NCBI RefSeq assembly: GCF_001684975.1
Contig: NZ_MAYH01000034.1
Location: 310,001-374,000, forward strand
DNA from: Chryseobacterium artocarpi
GTDB taxonomy: Bacteria; Bacteroidota; Bacteroidia; Flavobacteriales; Weeksellaceae
DNA length: 64,000 nucleotides
Direction: 5' to 3'
In this document: positions 18,724 through 27,654 of the stretch, one piece after another
Numbering within the stretch: position 1 is the stretch's first letter
Layout: each line of letters begins with the position of its first letter
Position numbers and translations under genes: made by a program
The notes under the pieces: model-generated
What the model was told of the DNA's origin: nothing
What the model saw: only the letters and a program-made list of their open reading frames with translations
Database searches by the model: none

Positions 18724-19779
18724 CTATAATACAATTACCTTTTCTTCTTTTGTACTTTCTAAAGAAGCATCTATGATCTTCATATTCTGAATAATTTCTT
18801 TTCCCGGAGATGGCAAAGGATATCCGAAGACAATATGTTCATAAATCTGCTGATAATAATTCATATAATTTCCAGCCTCGCTTGAAGTGAACAATCTTTC
18901 TGTTTCTGAATCTTCATTCAAATAGTTTAAAATTCCATCTGCTTCCTTCAAAGGCTGCATCCATTCATTGCCATAAACAGGAATAGCTCCTGCAACTAAT
19001 TCAGTTTCCTGATTATCGGTTCTCTCTTGTAAAAAGCTTCCTTTATCACCAAAAATTTTATAGGCATAATGATCTTCTTTCGCAAACACTGATGATTTTA
19101 ATCTTACTCTCAAGTCGTTTTTATAGAATAACAGAATCTCAAAATAATCATTTGCAAAAGCAGATCCTTTCATAGAAAATACATCTGCAAACAATTTCTC
19201 AGGATAACCAAAATATTGCACAGCCTGATCTACAAGATGCGCTCCCAAATCATGTAATGAACCTGAGCCTATCTGATCCGGACTTTCTTTATGCTGTTTT
19301 CCACTTGGAGTAGTTCGGAATCTGTCAAAACGAATTTCAGCTTCTTTGATATTTCCAAGTTTTCCTTCATTTAAAACTTTTTGTACCTGTAAAAAATCTC
19401 TGTCAAATCTTCGGTTTTGGTATACGCTCAGAAATAATCCTTTCTCTTCAGCAAGCTTCACCAGTTCTTCTGCCTCTGCGACATCTACTGTAAATGGTTT
19501 TTCAACAATAATATTTTTTCCGGCTTCCAGTGCTTTTTTGGCGTACTCATAATGAGTTTGGACTGGAGTATTGACAATCACAAGTTCTATGTCTGCGTTT
19601 GCAAGCATTTCGTCCACCGAACGATAGATGGTTGCCTCGGGATATTTTTCTTTAGACTCCTCTTTATTTCTTTCTACTATGGCAGAAATAAAAAATCCCG
19701 GATGTTCTTTTAAAAACGGTGCATGAAACACCTTTCCGCTCATTCCAAAGGCACAAAGCCCAGCTTTTACCAATTGCAT
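18724..19779 (-). CDS. Gfo/Idh/MocA family oxidoreductase
   Basis: 351 residues. The N-terminal Rossmann domain (AGLCAFGMSGKVFHAPFL at residue 5, VIVNTPVQTHYEYAKKALEAG) contains the family EKPFTVDV motif, whose Lys is catalytic. The C-terminal alpha/beta domain carries GSLHDLGAHLVDQAVQYFG with the conserved His. Members oxidise sugars or reduce biliverdin and similar substrates with NAD(P). The substrate is not deducible. The gene is isolated. A TATATTTG -7 box lies on the minus strand at 19796-19803, 16 nt before the ATG. Confidence 0.92.
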   Translation of the reverse strand: MQLVKAGLCAFGMSGKVFHAPFLKEHPGFFISAIVERNKEESKEKYPEATIYRSVDEMLANADIELVIVNTPVQTHYEYAKKALEAGKNIIVEKPFTVDVAEAEELVKLAEEKGLFLSVYQNRRFDRDFLQVQKVLNEGKLGNIKEAEIRFDRFRTTPSGKQHKESPDQIGSGSLHDLGAHLVDQAVQYFGYPEKLFADVFSMKGSAFANDYFEILLFYKNDLRVRLKSSVFAKEDHYAYKIFGDKGSFLQERTDNQETELVAGAIPVYGNEWMQPLKEADGILNYLNEDSETERLFTSSEAGNYMNYYQQIYEHIVFGYPLPSPGKEIIQNMKIIDASLESTKEEKVIVL

Positions 19780-19922
19780 ATTAATAAATTTTAGACAAAT
19801 ATATTCATAAAAAAACGCTGAAATCCCCAGCTACCACAATGATAGAAATAATCCATCTACTTTACCGTAAAAAAACATGATAAAAATCACGTATTAATTT
19901 TTATTCATTCTAAACAAATACT

Positions 19923-19930
19923 TACATTTG
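19923..19930 (+). promoter_or_regulatory. -7 promoter element of the TonB-dependent receptor
   Basis: TACATTTG fits TAnnTTTG and lies 34 nt before the receptor ATG. No Fur-box-like palindrome was recognised around it. Confidence 0.5.
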
Positions 19931-19964
19931 CGCCTTATTTAAAACTGTTCTACATAAAAATAAA

Positions 19965-22250
19965 ATGAAAAGACAACTACTATCTTTAGGTCTTCTATTT
20001 ACCGCTGTTTCATTAAGCGCACAGCTTAAAAATGTTGAGGCAGATACTATCAGAACCCAAACTATTGAGGACATCAATCTTCACAAAACAGGAAATCCAA
20101 ATCAGGCTAGACCACTTTCTACAAAGTCGAAACTTACGATAATGGAAACTCCACAGCCTATTGCTATTGTTACTCATGAAATCATTGAGCAGCAGCAGGC
20201 AAAACAATTGAGTGATGTTCTACAAAACGTAAACGGAATGTATGTGACTTCTTCAAGAGGAAACTCACAGGACAGTTTTGGTGGACGAGGTTTTATCTTA
20301 GGAAATGACAATATTTTCAAGAACGGATCAAGAATAAATAGTGGAGTTTTCCCTGAAGTAAGTGGTCTTGAAAGAGTAGAAGTTTTAAAAGGAGCAAACG
20401 CAATGCTTTATGGAAATACTGCTGCCGGAGGAGTTATCAATATGATTACCAAAAAGCCTAAGTTTAATTTTGGCGGAAGTATAGGATTGAATGGCGGAAG
20501 CTGGAATACTTATAAACCAACAATAGATGTTTATGGACCTTTATCTAAAAATGTTGCTTTCAGAGTAAACGGAACTTACGAATACGCTGAAAGTTTCAGA
20601 GATGTTGTACAATCTGAAAAGTATTACTTCAATCCATCATTTTTATTTAATTTAAGTGAAAAATCTCAATTAATTGTGGAGGCAGATTACCTTAAAAATA
20701 ACTTCACTCCTGATTTCGGACTTGGATCTATTACGGAAAAAGATCAAAGCTATAGACTTAATGATGGTGTTTCCAGAAACGTTTTCTTTGGAACCGACTG
20801 GCAATATCAGAATGTACAGCAAGCTTCAACGAATGTAACATTCAATCATCAATTTAACGAAAGATGGTCTTTGAATGCTACTGCATCTTATCAAAACTAT
20901 ACTAAAGACTATTTTTCTTCTGAAAGAGTACAATGGATATATGATACTAAAGATAAAACTGTAGATCCTAACAGATTATCTTGGAAAAGACCTTTTGGTA
21001 AAACTTACAACGAACAGAATTATACTTCTGCACAAGTAAACATCAATGGTGAGTTCAATACAGGAAAAATCAATCATAAAATTTTAATTGGTTCTGATGC
21101 AGATTATAGCCAGGCAGATGCTTACGCATATACCGTTACAGACCCAAAAAACCTTCTTTATTTAGATGACCCTTCAACATGGGGAAATATTGGCATGCCC
21201 AATTCTACTCTTACTACAAGAAACAGAATCAATACAAGAAGAATCGGAATTTATGCACAAGATTTTATCAGCTTAACAAAACAATTAAAGGTAATTGCTG
21301 GATTAAGATGGTCTTATGTAGAAAATATGCCAACATTGACTACCCGTTTTGCATCCAATGAGAAGTTTGAAGTAGCAAATTCTTCAACGTCTGACAATGC
21401 ATTTTCTCCAAAGGTAGGTTTGGTTTATGCTCCTAATGAAAACCTTTCTGTATTTGCAACGTATACTAATTCGTTTGCTTCAAACTCAGGATATACTTCA
21501 GATCAATTTGGTACAGTAAATACTAATCAACCTGCTACTCAAGTTCAAGATCAACTAACTAATTTATCAAAACAAAGCATAAAACCATCAACAGTTGATC
21601 AATACGAAATTGGTGTTAAAAAGAATTTCTGGAACAATGCTTTAGCGGTTAATTTAACAGCATACCAGATTATGTACAACAATTATTATCAAACATATTG
21701 GTTCCCTTCTAATACAAATGGAGCACCGGTAAATTCAACAGATACCAATCTTAAAGAATTTGCAGGAAATATGAGAAGCCGTGGTGTAGAATTAGATATT
21801 ACAGGAAATCCTACAGAAAACTTATCGATCATCGGTGGTTTCTCTTATAACAATTCTGTTTATCTTGATACCCCTGAAAAAGGATATGTTGAAAACCAAA
21901 GATTGGTAAGAACACCTGCTACAACAGCAAATGCTTCCGTTTTTTATAAATTTACAAACTATGTGAAAGGGTTAAAAATCGGAGCTGGAGTTTATTACAT
22001 TGGAGACAGAATCGCTGGATGGAATGATACAAAATCTACCAACACAAGTAGAAACAATGTGACAAGAATGTTTGATCTGAAAGACTACACTACTGTTTCA
22101 CTTTCCGTTGGCTACGAATGGAAAAAATTCTCTATCCAAGGAAGAGTGGGTAACCTATTTGATGTTGTCAACTACAACGTACATGAGAATTACTCAGTAA
22201 ACCCAATCATGCCGAGAAACTATTATTTTACATTGACCTACAAACTGTAA
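19965..22250 (+). CDS. TonB-dependent siderophore receptor
   Basis: 761 residues. A signal peptide (LLSLGLLFTAVSLSAQ) precedes the plug domain (about 50-180: ETPQPIAIVTHEIIEQQQAK, RGNSQDSFGGRGFI, GLERVEVLKGANAMLYG, AAGGVINMITKKP) and then a 22-strand-type barrel ending in YYFTLTYKL with a C-terminal Leu after aromatic residues. The GLERVEVLKGPxxxLYG-like block and overall size place it with siderophore (FhuA/FpvA-like) receptors. It imports ferric chelates through the outer membrane with TonB-ExbBD energy. The PepSY membrane protein 90 bp downstream fits an iron-uptake unit. The particular siderophore is unknown. Confidence 0.92.
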   Translation: MKRQLLSLGLLFTAVSLSAQLKNVEADTIRTQTIEDINLHKTGNPNQARPLSTKSKLTIMETPQPIAIVTHEIIEQQQAKQLSDVLQNVNGMYVTSSRGNSQDSFGGRGFILGNDNIFKNGSRINSGVFPEVSGLERVEVLKGANAMLYGNTAAGGVINMITKKPKFNFGGSIGLNGGSWNTYKPTIDVYGPLSKNVAFRVNGTYEYAESFRDVVQSEKYYFNPSFLFNLSEKSQLIVEADYLKNNFTPDFGLGSITEKDQSYRLNDGVSRNVFFGTDWQYQNVQQASTNVTFNHQFNERWSLNATASYQNYTKDYFSSERVQWIYDTKDKTVDPNRLSWKRPFGKTYNEQNYTSAQVNINGEFNTGKINHKILIGSDADYSQADAYAYTVTDPKNLLYLDDPSTWGNIGMPNSTLTTRNRINTRRIGIYAQDFISLTKQLKVIAGLRWSYVENMPTLTTRFASNEKFEVANSSTSDNAFSPKVGLVYAPNENLSVFATYTNSFASNSGYTSDQFGTVNTNQPATQVQDQLTNLSKQSIKPSTVDQYEIGVKKNFWNNALAVNLTAYQIMYNNYYQTYWFPSNTNGAPVNSTDTNLKEFAGNMRSRGVELDITGNPTENLSIIGGFSYNNSVYLDTPEKGYVENQRLVRTPATTANASVFYKFTNYVKGLKIGAGVYYIGDRIAGWNDTKSTNTSRNNVTRMFDLKDYTTVSLSVGYEWKKFSIQGRVGNLFDVVNYNVHENYSVNPIMPRNYYFTLTYKL

Positions 22251-22340
22251 AATTAAATACATAATTAGTTCTTTATTAAAAGTGGAAATTGCAGTTTTGC
22301 AGCTTCCACTTTTGAAATTTAAAAACAAAACAAAAACGAT

Positions 22341-22856
22341 ATGGATAAGATTAAAGACACAAGAAGTTTCATGAGAATTACACACCGATATCTGGGGTAT
22401 TTTCTTGCCGGTATTATGGCGGTGTATGCAGTAAGTGGAATCATTTTGGTCTACAGAGACACAGACTTTCTAAAGAGCGAAAAAAAGTATGAGAAGACTT
22501 TATCTGCCAATCTTTCAGAAAAGGAACTGAAAAAAGAACTGAAGATGAAAGGTCTTGAAGTAGAAAAAACGGAAGGAACTGTTCTTCATTTTAAAAAAGG
22601 AACTTATGACTCAGCAACAGGTGTCGCTAAATATTCAAAAATGGAACTTCCTTTTGTACTGGATAAAATGGTTTCTCTTCACAAATCACAGTCTAAAGAT
22701 GCAATAGCTCCTTTAAGCGTATTCTTTGGAGTTGCTCTTTTCTTCTTTGTTATTTCCAGTTTCTGGATGTTTAATCCTAAAACAAAAGCATTCAAACGTG
22801 GAATCAAGTTTACGATTGCCGGATTAATCATTTCTATTATCCTTCTGTGCATTTAA
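22341..22856 (+). CDS. PepSY-associated transmembrane protein
   Basis: 171 residues. Helix 1 lies at about 15-37 (GYFLAGIMAVYAVSGIILVY), a periplasmic PepSY-like segment at 45-100 (LSEKELKKELKMKGLEVEK), and two further helices near 120-140 (FFGVALFFFVISSFWMF) and 150-170. Small PepSY proteins next to siderophore receptors are common and are thought to take part in ferric-siderophore reduction or periplasmic handling. It follows the TonB receptor by 90 bp on the same strand, so co-expression is likely. It is shorter than the full four-helix PepSY reductases. Confidence 0.8.
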   Translation: MDKIKDTRSFMRITHRYLGYFLAGIMAVYAVSGIILVYRDTDFLKSEKKYEKTLSANLSEKELKKELKMKGLEVEKTEGTVLHFKKGTYDSATGVAKYSKMELPFVLDKMVSLHKSQSKDAIAPLSVFFGVALFFFVISSFWMFNPKTKAFKRGIKFTIAGLIISIILLCI

Positions 22857-23101
22857 ATATAATAACACAGAAAAAAGGAATGAAAATTCTTTAAAATTCA
22901 ATAATTTATACCTTTCACCTCTTACTTCATAACGATTATAATTGTGAAATACGCAATAAATATGTTAAAATAAGCAAATGTATCTCATTGATATTATTAA
23001 CATTAATTTAGAAAAATTACCTAAAATTAAGAGTCTGGCACATTTATTGTTTTTTCTATAATTCGTGAATAATAAACATTTAATTATTAAAATAATAAAT
23101 T

Positions 23102-23692
23102 ATGAAAAAACTTATTTTAACAGGAGTATTAGCCGTAGCAGGATTAACAGCAACTGCAAACGCTCAGATTCAGAAAGGTAATTGGATGGTAGGAAGTAGC
23201 ATCGTAGCCAGTAATTTTGGTTTAAATACAGGTGGTGGATATAATATTTCATTACAGCCAAAAGCGGCTTACTTTATTCAAGATAATGTAGCTGTTGGAG
23301 GATATGTGGATTTAGGATTTAATAAAGTAACAAATGGATCACCAACCAATTTTGTTTATAAAGTTGGTGCTTTAGGTAGATACTATGTTTCTCCAGGAGA
23401 AAAAGGAGTTGATAACTTATTACACCACGGAAGATGGTTCTTAGAAGGTAATGTAGGTGTTGGGGGAACTTCTACTGAAGGATCTAATTCTACAACAGGT
23501 TTAGATTTTGGGGCAGGTCCAGGTTATTCATATTTCATTACACCAAACATTGGTGTTGAAGGTATAGTTAAATATAATGGTGTTGCAGGATTTGGTAGTG
23601 AGGGATTAACTTCTACTTTAACATTCAATGTAGGATTCAATATTTATTTACCAACTTCTAAAGGTAAACAAATCATCAACGACGTTAAGTAA
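23102..23692 (+). CDS. Small outer-membrane beta-barrel protein
   Basis: 196 residues. A signal peptide (LILTGVLAVAGLTATANAQ) is followed by eight or so amphipathic strands alternating Gly and aromatic residues (NISLQPKAAYFI, VAVGGYVDLGF, FVYKVGALGRYYV, WFLEGNVGVGG, GPGYSYFITPNIGVEG), the pattern of OmpA/OmpW-like 8-stranded barrels. It has its own strong terminator. The A-rich sequence before the ATG (taataaatt) is typical of well-expressed flavobacterial genes. Function is unknown. Confidence 0.85.
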   Translation: MKKLILTGVLAVAGLTATANAQIQKGNWMVGSSIVASNFGLNTGGGYNISLQPKAAYFIQDNVAVGGYVDLGFNKVTNGSPTNFVYKVGALGRYYVSPGEKGVDNLLHHGRWFLEGNVGVGGTSTEGSNSTTGLDFGAGPGYSYFITPNIGVEGIVKYNGVAGFGSEGLTSTLTFNVGFNIYLPTSKGKQIINDVK

Positions 23693-23721
23693 TCAATTAC
23701 TAATACACTTATAAAAAATTG

Positions 23722-23755
23722 AAATCGCCCCGAAATTTTATTTTCGGGGCGATTT
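23722..23755 (+). terminator. GC-rich terminator
   Basis: A 14-bp stem AAATCGCCCCGAAA / TTTCGGGGCGATTT with a 6-nt loop, 30 bp past the barrel protein stop and between convergent genes, so it probably acts on both strands. Confidence 0.9.
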
Positions 23756-23794
23756 TCGTACAAATTAAAACTAAACTATAAAAAATCAAATAAA

Positions 23795-24430
23795 TCATAT
23801 ATTGGGTTGGGGCGTATATCTCAGATACGGTTTTATCTCAATAATGCCCTTGGGAAATTTCTTTATGGCATCTTCAGTAGAAATTGTTGGCGGAATAATC
23901 ACCTCATCACCACTTTCCCAGTTAACAGGAGTTGCTACCTGGTAATTATCTACAAGTTGTAATGAATCCAGAACTCTTAGGATCTCATTAAAATTTCTTC
24001 CTGTAGAAGCCGGATAGGTAATAATCAATCTTACTTTTTTTTCAGGATCTATAATCAGTAAAGAGCGAACAGTAGCAGTAGCAGAAGCATTAGGATGAAT
24101 AAAGTCATATAATTCTGATATTTTTCGATCTTTATCAGCAATTATAGGAAACAGAACTTCTGTATTCTGAGTTTCATTAATGTCCTTGATCCAGTTCTGA
24201 TGGTCTTCTACTCCATCTACACTTAATGCAATGGCTTTAGTATTCCTCTTCTCAAATTTAGTCTTCAATTTTGCCGTAAATCCAAGTTCCGTAGTGCAAA
24301 CCGGTGTATAATCTGCAGGATGAGAAAATAAAATCCCCCAAGAATTCCCTAAATAATTATAAAAATTGATGTCACCCAAAGATGACTCTGCCTGAAAGTT
24401 CGGTGCTATATCTCCTAGTTTGATTGACAT
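23795..24430 (-). CDS. 1-Cys peroxiredoxin (Prx6 type)
   Basis: 211 residues from MSIKLGD; another ATG four codons upstream (24442) is possible. The peroxidatic Cys is residue 45 in the motif FSHPADYTPVCTTELG, followed by a conserved Arg region (SLLIIDPEKKVRLIITYPAS). The long C-terminal extension with VATPVNWESGDEVIIPP is diagnostic of the Prx6/1-Cys group. It reduces hydrogen peroxide and organic peroxides using a thiol donor. Its promoter lies inside a palindrome (24448-24468), suggesting repression or activation at that site. Divergent from an MscS gene. Confidence 0.93.
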   Translation of the reverse strand: MSIKLGDIAPNFQAESSLGDINFYNYLGNSWGILFSHPADYTPVCTTELGFTAKLKTKFEKRNTKAIALSVDGVEDHQNWIKDINETQNTEVLFPIIADKDRKISELYDFIHPNASATATVRSLLIIDPEKKVRLIITYPASTGRNFNEILRVLDSLQLVDNYQVATPVNWESGDEVIIPPTISTEDAIKKFPKGIIEIKPYLRYTPQPNI

Positions 24431-24447
24431 AATATTTTGCATTTGTT

Positions 24448-24468
24448 AGTCTACAAATTTAGTAGACT
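24448..24468. promoter_or_regulatory. Candidate operator: AGTCTAC-N7-GTAGACT over the -7 box
   Basis: A perfect 7-bp inverted repeat with a 7-bp spacer. The spacer with its borders contains CAAATTTA (24454-24461), which on the minus strand is TAAATTTG, a perfect -7 element for the peroxiredoxin gene starting at 24430. A dimeric regulator bound here would block the -7 region. The regulator is unknown. Confidence 0.55.
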
Positions 24469-24527
24469 TTTTGATATAAGCAAAACTTTTCTTTAAAAAT
24501 TTATATCTTTAATGTAAAATTTTATTC

Positions 24528-25418
24528 ATGGAGAAAACCGGTCTCACCTATGTAGATCTTGTTTATAAGGTATTGGAAAGTTGGTATGTAACATTTGCAA
24601 AGCTTACCCCGAAGCTTATTGTCGGAATTTTAGTCTTTACATTTTTTCTTATTACCAGTAAATATTTAAGTCAGGTTGCTGTAAAATTATTTCATAAATT
24701 CTTTCCTAAAAGCCAGAAGGAAAGTTCATTAGTCACTTTAATCAGTATTTTTAGGTTCCTGATCATGTTGCTTGGCACATTCATATCCCTTGAGATAATG
24801 GGCTTCAGTGGGTTTCTTTGGAAGTTTATCGGAAGTTTGGGAGTTGCCGGGGTAATTGCCGGGGTTGCTCTGAAAGATTTGGTATCAAGTATATTTTCAG
24901 GAATGCTAATTGGTATTGATAAAGCTTTTAAGGTAGGTGATTATATTACCATCGGGAATCACTCTGGAACGGTACAGGAAATTGGATTTTTAACGACCAA
25001 AATCCTTACAGATGATGGTAAGAAAGCTTATATTCCGAATCAGGTGGTTTTTAATGCGCCGTTTTATAATATCACGGCATCACCACAACGCCGTATCATT
25101 TTAAATTTTGAAATTCCAGCAGATGAAGACATCAGTAAAGCTCAAACAGGAATTTTGGAGGTAATTAAAAATCTTGATAATGTGGATAAGTTGGATACTG
25201 CAGAAGTTATTTTTACAGATTTGAAGCAGGGCTCATTTAATTTGCAGGTTAAATTCTGGATCAAAGTTGGAGCGAATCTGGCACAGGTAAGAAGTAAAGC
25301 TTATTTAAATATTAAAGAACGCTTTGATGCGGATAAAATCCAGCTGGTTACTCCTACGAGCATCAGTATTACAAGCGGAGAAAATAATTTGTCTGAAAAT
25401 CAAAGTCAAGATAAATAA
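24528..25418 (+). CDS. Small-conductance mechanosensitive channel (MscS family)
   Basis: 296 residues. Three membrane helices: about 28-48 (IVGILVFTFFLITSKYL), 68-90, and the pore-lining TM3 at 93-125 (GSLGVAGVIAGVALKDLVSSIFSG). The beta domain follows with FKVGDYITIGNHSGTVQEI and TKILTDDGKKAYIPN, then the C-terminal alpha/beta domain ending in a polar tail. It matches the minimal MscS architecture, an inner-membrane valve that opens under membrane tension during hypo-osmotic shock. Its 5' region abuts the peroxiredoxin operator, so expression could be affected by the same factor. Confidence 0.93.
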   Translation: MEKTGLTYVDLVYKVLESWYVTFAKLTPKLIVGILVFTFFLITSKYLSQVAVKLFHKFFPKSQKESSLVTLISIFRFLIMLLGTFISLEIMGFSGFLWKFIGSLGVAGVIAGVALKDLVSSIFSGMLIGIDKAFKVGDYITIGNHSGTVQEIGFLTTKILTDDGKKAYIPNQVVFNAPFYNITASPQRRIILNFEIPADEDISKAQTGILEVIKNLDNVDKLDTAEVIFTDLKQGSFNLQVKFWIKVGANLAQVRSKAYLNIKERFDADKIQLVTPTSISITSGENNLSENQSQDK

Positions 25419-25476
25419 TAGATTTTCCCACAGATCTCACTGATTTCACAGATGTTTGTGAATATATTCGCCTAAT

Positions 25477-25510
25477 AAAAAGCTGCTTCAAATGATTGGA
25501 GTGGCTTTTT
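25477..25510 (+). terminator. Terminator after the MscS gene
   Basis: A 15-bp stem including G-T pairs (AAAAAGCTGCTTCAA with TTGGAGTGGCTTTTT), loop ATGA, then a T run. Confidence 0.75.
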
Positions 25511-25520
25511 TGTTCGTAAA

Positions 25521-25684
25521 CGCAAAGGTGCTAAGTTTTATATTTATACGAATGTTTTTAAGGCGCAAGATTCTGCGATAAAATTTTATACTGTTGATAA
25601 TAGCCACGAATGCACGAATAATTTTTAATTATAAGTAAAGCCTATGTTGTTAAAAATTTCGAACCACATAGGCTTCACATAGAA
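25521..25684. repeat. Dispersed intergenic repeat, copy R1
   Basis: It carries the modules CGCAAAGGTGC, GGCGCAAGATTCTGCGATAA, GCCACGAATGCACGAATA (25603-25620) and a hairpin AAGCCTATG / CATAGGCTT (25638-25675). The same modules recur in other gaps of this window (38.8, 46.4, 54.5, 57.8 and 59.2 kb). It fills most of the 310-bp convergent gap between the MscS gene and the next gene; no gene is visible in that gap. Confidence 0.7.
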
Positions 25685-25728
25685 TGTATCTTTTAAAAAA
25701 CTTTACGTTCTCGAATATCCGCGACAAG

Positions 25729-26220
25729 CTATTTTTTATTATGCTTTTTAGAAATGATAGTACTGTCATTTTTAGGAACTTTAACAATACTGTCATTGTC
25801 TACAACAATAGCCGTTCCTATAGTATTATCATTATTCACACTGTCTTCATTTAGTTCTACAGCAACCTCTCCTGTTGTGAGAGGTTTATTTTTTGAGCAT
25901 CCGGCTAAGAAAAGAATTAAAGAAAGTACGGCAAGGGTAACTTTACTGTTTTGAAAAATATCGGGAATCAATCTGAAGAATTGATTTTTTACTTTCTGTG
26001 ATTTTTTATCTTCAATATTTAACTGATGATTATAAAATGTTCCACAAACCTTTTCATTCACTTTTTCTTTTTCAGTGAGGATTTGTAGAATTTCTTCAGG
26101 ATTCTTTTGAGTAAAATCAACCACACATTTACTGCAGACAGAGCAAAATCTTCCTTTTTCCTGTGGAGACATAGATTCCCAGTTTTCAGAACAGGGTTCT
26201 GGGATGTATAAGTTTTTCAT
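25729..26220 (-). CDS. Cys-motif membrane protein of unknown function
   Basis: 163 residues. The N-terminal 60 residues hold CSENWESMSPQEKGRFCSVC followed by SKCVVDFTQ and a later VCGTF, a Cys-rich module (C-x15-C-x2-C-x2-C plus a distal Cys) known from the N-termini of several flavobacterial membrane proteins and likely to bind a metal. One membrane helix follows (VTLAVLSLILFLAGC, near residues 95-110), then a polar, Asp/Asn/Val-rich tail outside. No signal peptide is seen, so the Cys module should be cytoplasmic. A sensor or signalling role is only conjecture. Confidence 0.75.
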   Translation of the reverse strand: MKNLYIPEPCSENWESMSPQEKGRFCSVCSKCVVDFTQKNPEEILQILTEKEKVNEKVCGTFYNHQLNIEDKKSQKVKNQFFRLIPDIFQNSKVTLAVLSLILFLAGCSKNKPLTTGEVAVELNEDSVNNDNTIGTAIVVDNDSIVKVPKNDSTIISKKHNKK

Positions 26221-26243
26221 GGATATTGTTTCTCATACATATT

Positions 26244-26276
26244 AAAAAACCGTTCCAAAGTTGGAACGGTTTTTTA
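26244..26276. terminator. Terminator upstream of the Cys-motif gene and downstream-facing sucC
   Basis: A 14-bp stem AAAAACCGTTCCAA / TTGGAACGGTTTTT with an AG loop and T/A runs. On the minus strand it lies between the start of the Cys-motif gene (26220) and the stop of sucC (26297), so it terminates sucC. Confidence 0.85.
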
Positions 26277-26296
26277 TTTTATTTAAAAATTTTAGA

Positions 26297-27487
26297 TTAA
26301 GCTAAAACTTCTTTTACTTTGTTTGCAGCTTCTTCTAAAGTAATTGCAGAGTGAACTGGAAGACCAGACTCATCAATTAATTTTTTAGCTTCTACAGCGT
26401 TAGTTCCTTGTAATCTTACGATCAATGGAACCGGAAGGCTACCCATAGCTTTGTAAGCATCTACAACTCCTTGAGCAACTCTGTCACATCTTACGATACC
26501 TCCGAAGATGTTAATTAAGATAGCTTTTACGTTTGGATCTCTTAAGATGATTCCGAAAGCAGTCTGAACTCTCTGAGCATCAGCAGTACCACCTACGTCA
26601 AGGAAGTTAGCTGGGTTACCACCAGATAATTTGATGATATCCATAGTTGCCATTGCAAGACCAGCACCGTTTACCATACAAGCAACGTTACCATCCAGTT
26701 TTACGAAGTTAAGACCAGCTTCACCAGCTTCTACATCCATTGGATCTTCTTCTCTTGTATCTCTTAATTCAGCTAAGTCTTTGTGACGGAACAATGAGTT
26801 GTCATCTAAAGTTACTTTAGCATCTACAGCGATAATTTTGTTATCAGAAGTTTTCAACACTGGGTTGATTTCGAAAAGAGATGCATCAATACCTGTATAA
26901 GCATTGTAAAGAGAACCGATGAATTTCACGAATTCTTTGAAAGCATTTCCTTCAAGACCTAAGTTGAAAGCAATTTTTCTAGCCTGGAAACCTTGAAGAC
27001 CTAAAGCAGGATCAATGATTTCTTTGTGGATTAAGTGAGGAGTTACTTCAGCAACGTGCTCAATATCCATACCACCTTCAGTAGAATATACGATTGTATT
27101 TTTACCTTCAGCTCTGTCTAAAAGAATAGAAACATAAAATTCTTTAGTTTCTGTTTCACCTGGATAATATACATCCTCTGCAACCAAAACCGAATTTACT
27201 TTTTTACCCTCAGCAGAAGTTTGTGGAGTGATCAACTGCATTCCGATGATGTTCTGAGCGTTTTCTTTAAGTTTATCCATGTTTGGAGAGAACTTTACAC
27301 CACCACCTTTACCACGACCACCTGCGTGGATCTGAGCTTTTACTACCCACCCTTGAGCGCCAGTTTCAGCAGTTAGTTTTTCAGCAGCAGCTACAGCTTC
27401 GTCTACGTTGTTTGCAACGAAACCACGTTGGATAGCTACTCCGTACTTTGATAAAATCTCTTTTGATTGATACTCGTGAAGATTCAT
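26297..27487 (-). CDS. sucC: Succinyl-CoA synthetase beta subunit
   Basis: 396 residues. ATP-grasp domain (1-240; MNLHEYQSKEILSKYGV at the start, AQIHAGGRGKGGGVKF, ASLFEINPVLKT with the metal-binding residues) and a C-terminal CoA-ligase domain (LDVGGTADAQRV, INIFGGIVRCDRVAQG). With SucD it converts succinyl-CoA to succinate with ATP/GTP formation in the TCA cycle. sucD is not adjacent, which implies that it lies elsewhere. Codon usage is strongly biased (expressed-gene style) and there is a dedicated promoter and terminator. Confidence 0.97.
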   Translation of the reverse strand: MNLHEYQSKEILSKYGVAIQRGFVANNVDEAVAAAEKLTAETGAQGWVVKAQIHAGGRGKGGGVKFSPNMDKLKENAQNIIGMQLITPQTSAEGKKVNSVLVAEDVYYPGETETKEFYVSILLDRAEGKNTIVYSTEGGMDIEHVAEVTPHLIHKEIIDPALGLQGFQARKIAFNLGLEGNAFKEFVKFIGSLYNAYTGIDASLFEINPVLKTSDNKIIAVDAKVTLDDNSLFRHKDLAELRDTREEDPMDVEAGEAGLNFVKLDGNVACMVNGAGLAMATMDIIKLSGGNPANFLDVGGTADAQRVQTAFGIILRDPNVKAILINIFGGIVRCDRVAQGVVDAYKAMGSLPVPLIVRLQGTNAVEAKKLIDESGLPVHSAITLEEAANKVKEVLA

Positions 27488-27525
27488 ATTATTTTTATTA
27501 TTTTATTTTAATATTTAAAGGTTGA

Positions 27526-27533
27526 CAAATTTA
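27526..27533 (-). promoter_or_regulatory. -7 promoter element of sucC
   Basis: On the minus strand this is TAAATTTG, a perfect -7 match 38 nt before the sucC ATG. The leader is very A/T-rich, as in highly expressed genes of this group. Confidence 0.55.
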
Positions 27534-27654
27534 CTAAAAACAGATGAAATATCAATTTTTATTTTAAAGAAAGCAATACCGTTCAGAGAAATTTAAAGGA
27601 GATAAAAATCATGTTTTAAAAAGAAAAAACTAAACTTAAACGATCTTTCTTTTT

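Noticed and set aside
25181..25189. TGTGGATAA inside the MscS gene as a functional DnaA box
   Set aside because: It lies in coding sequence (codons for Val-Asp-Lys) without the extended ATTGTGGATAACTTT context, so it is probably chance.
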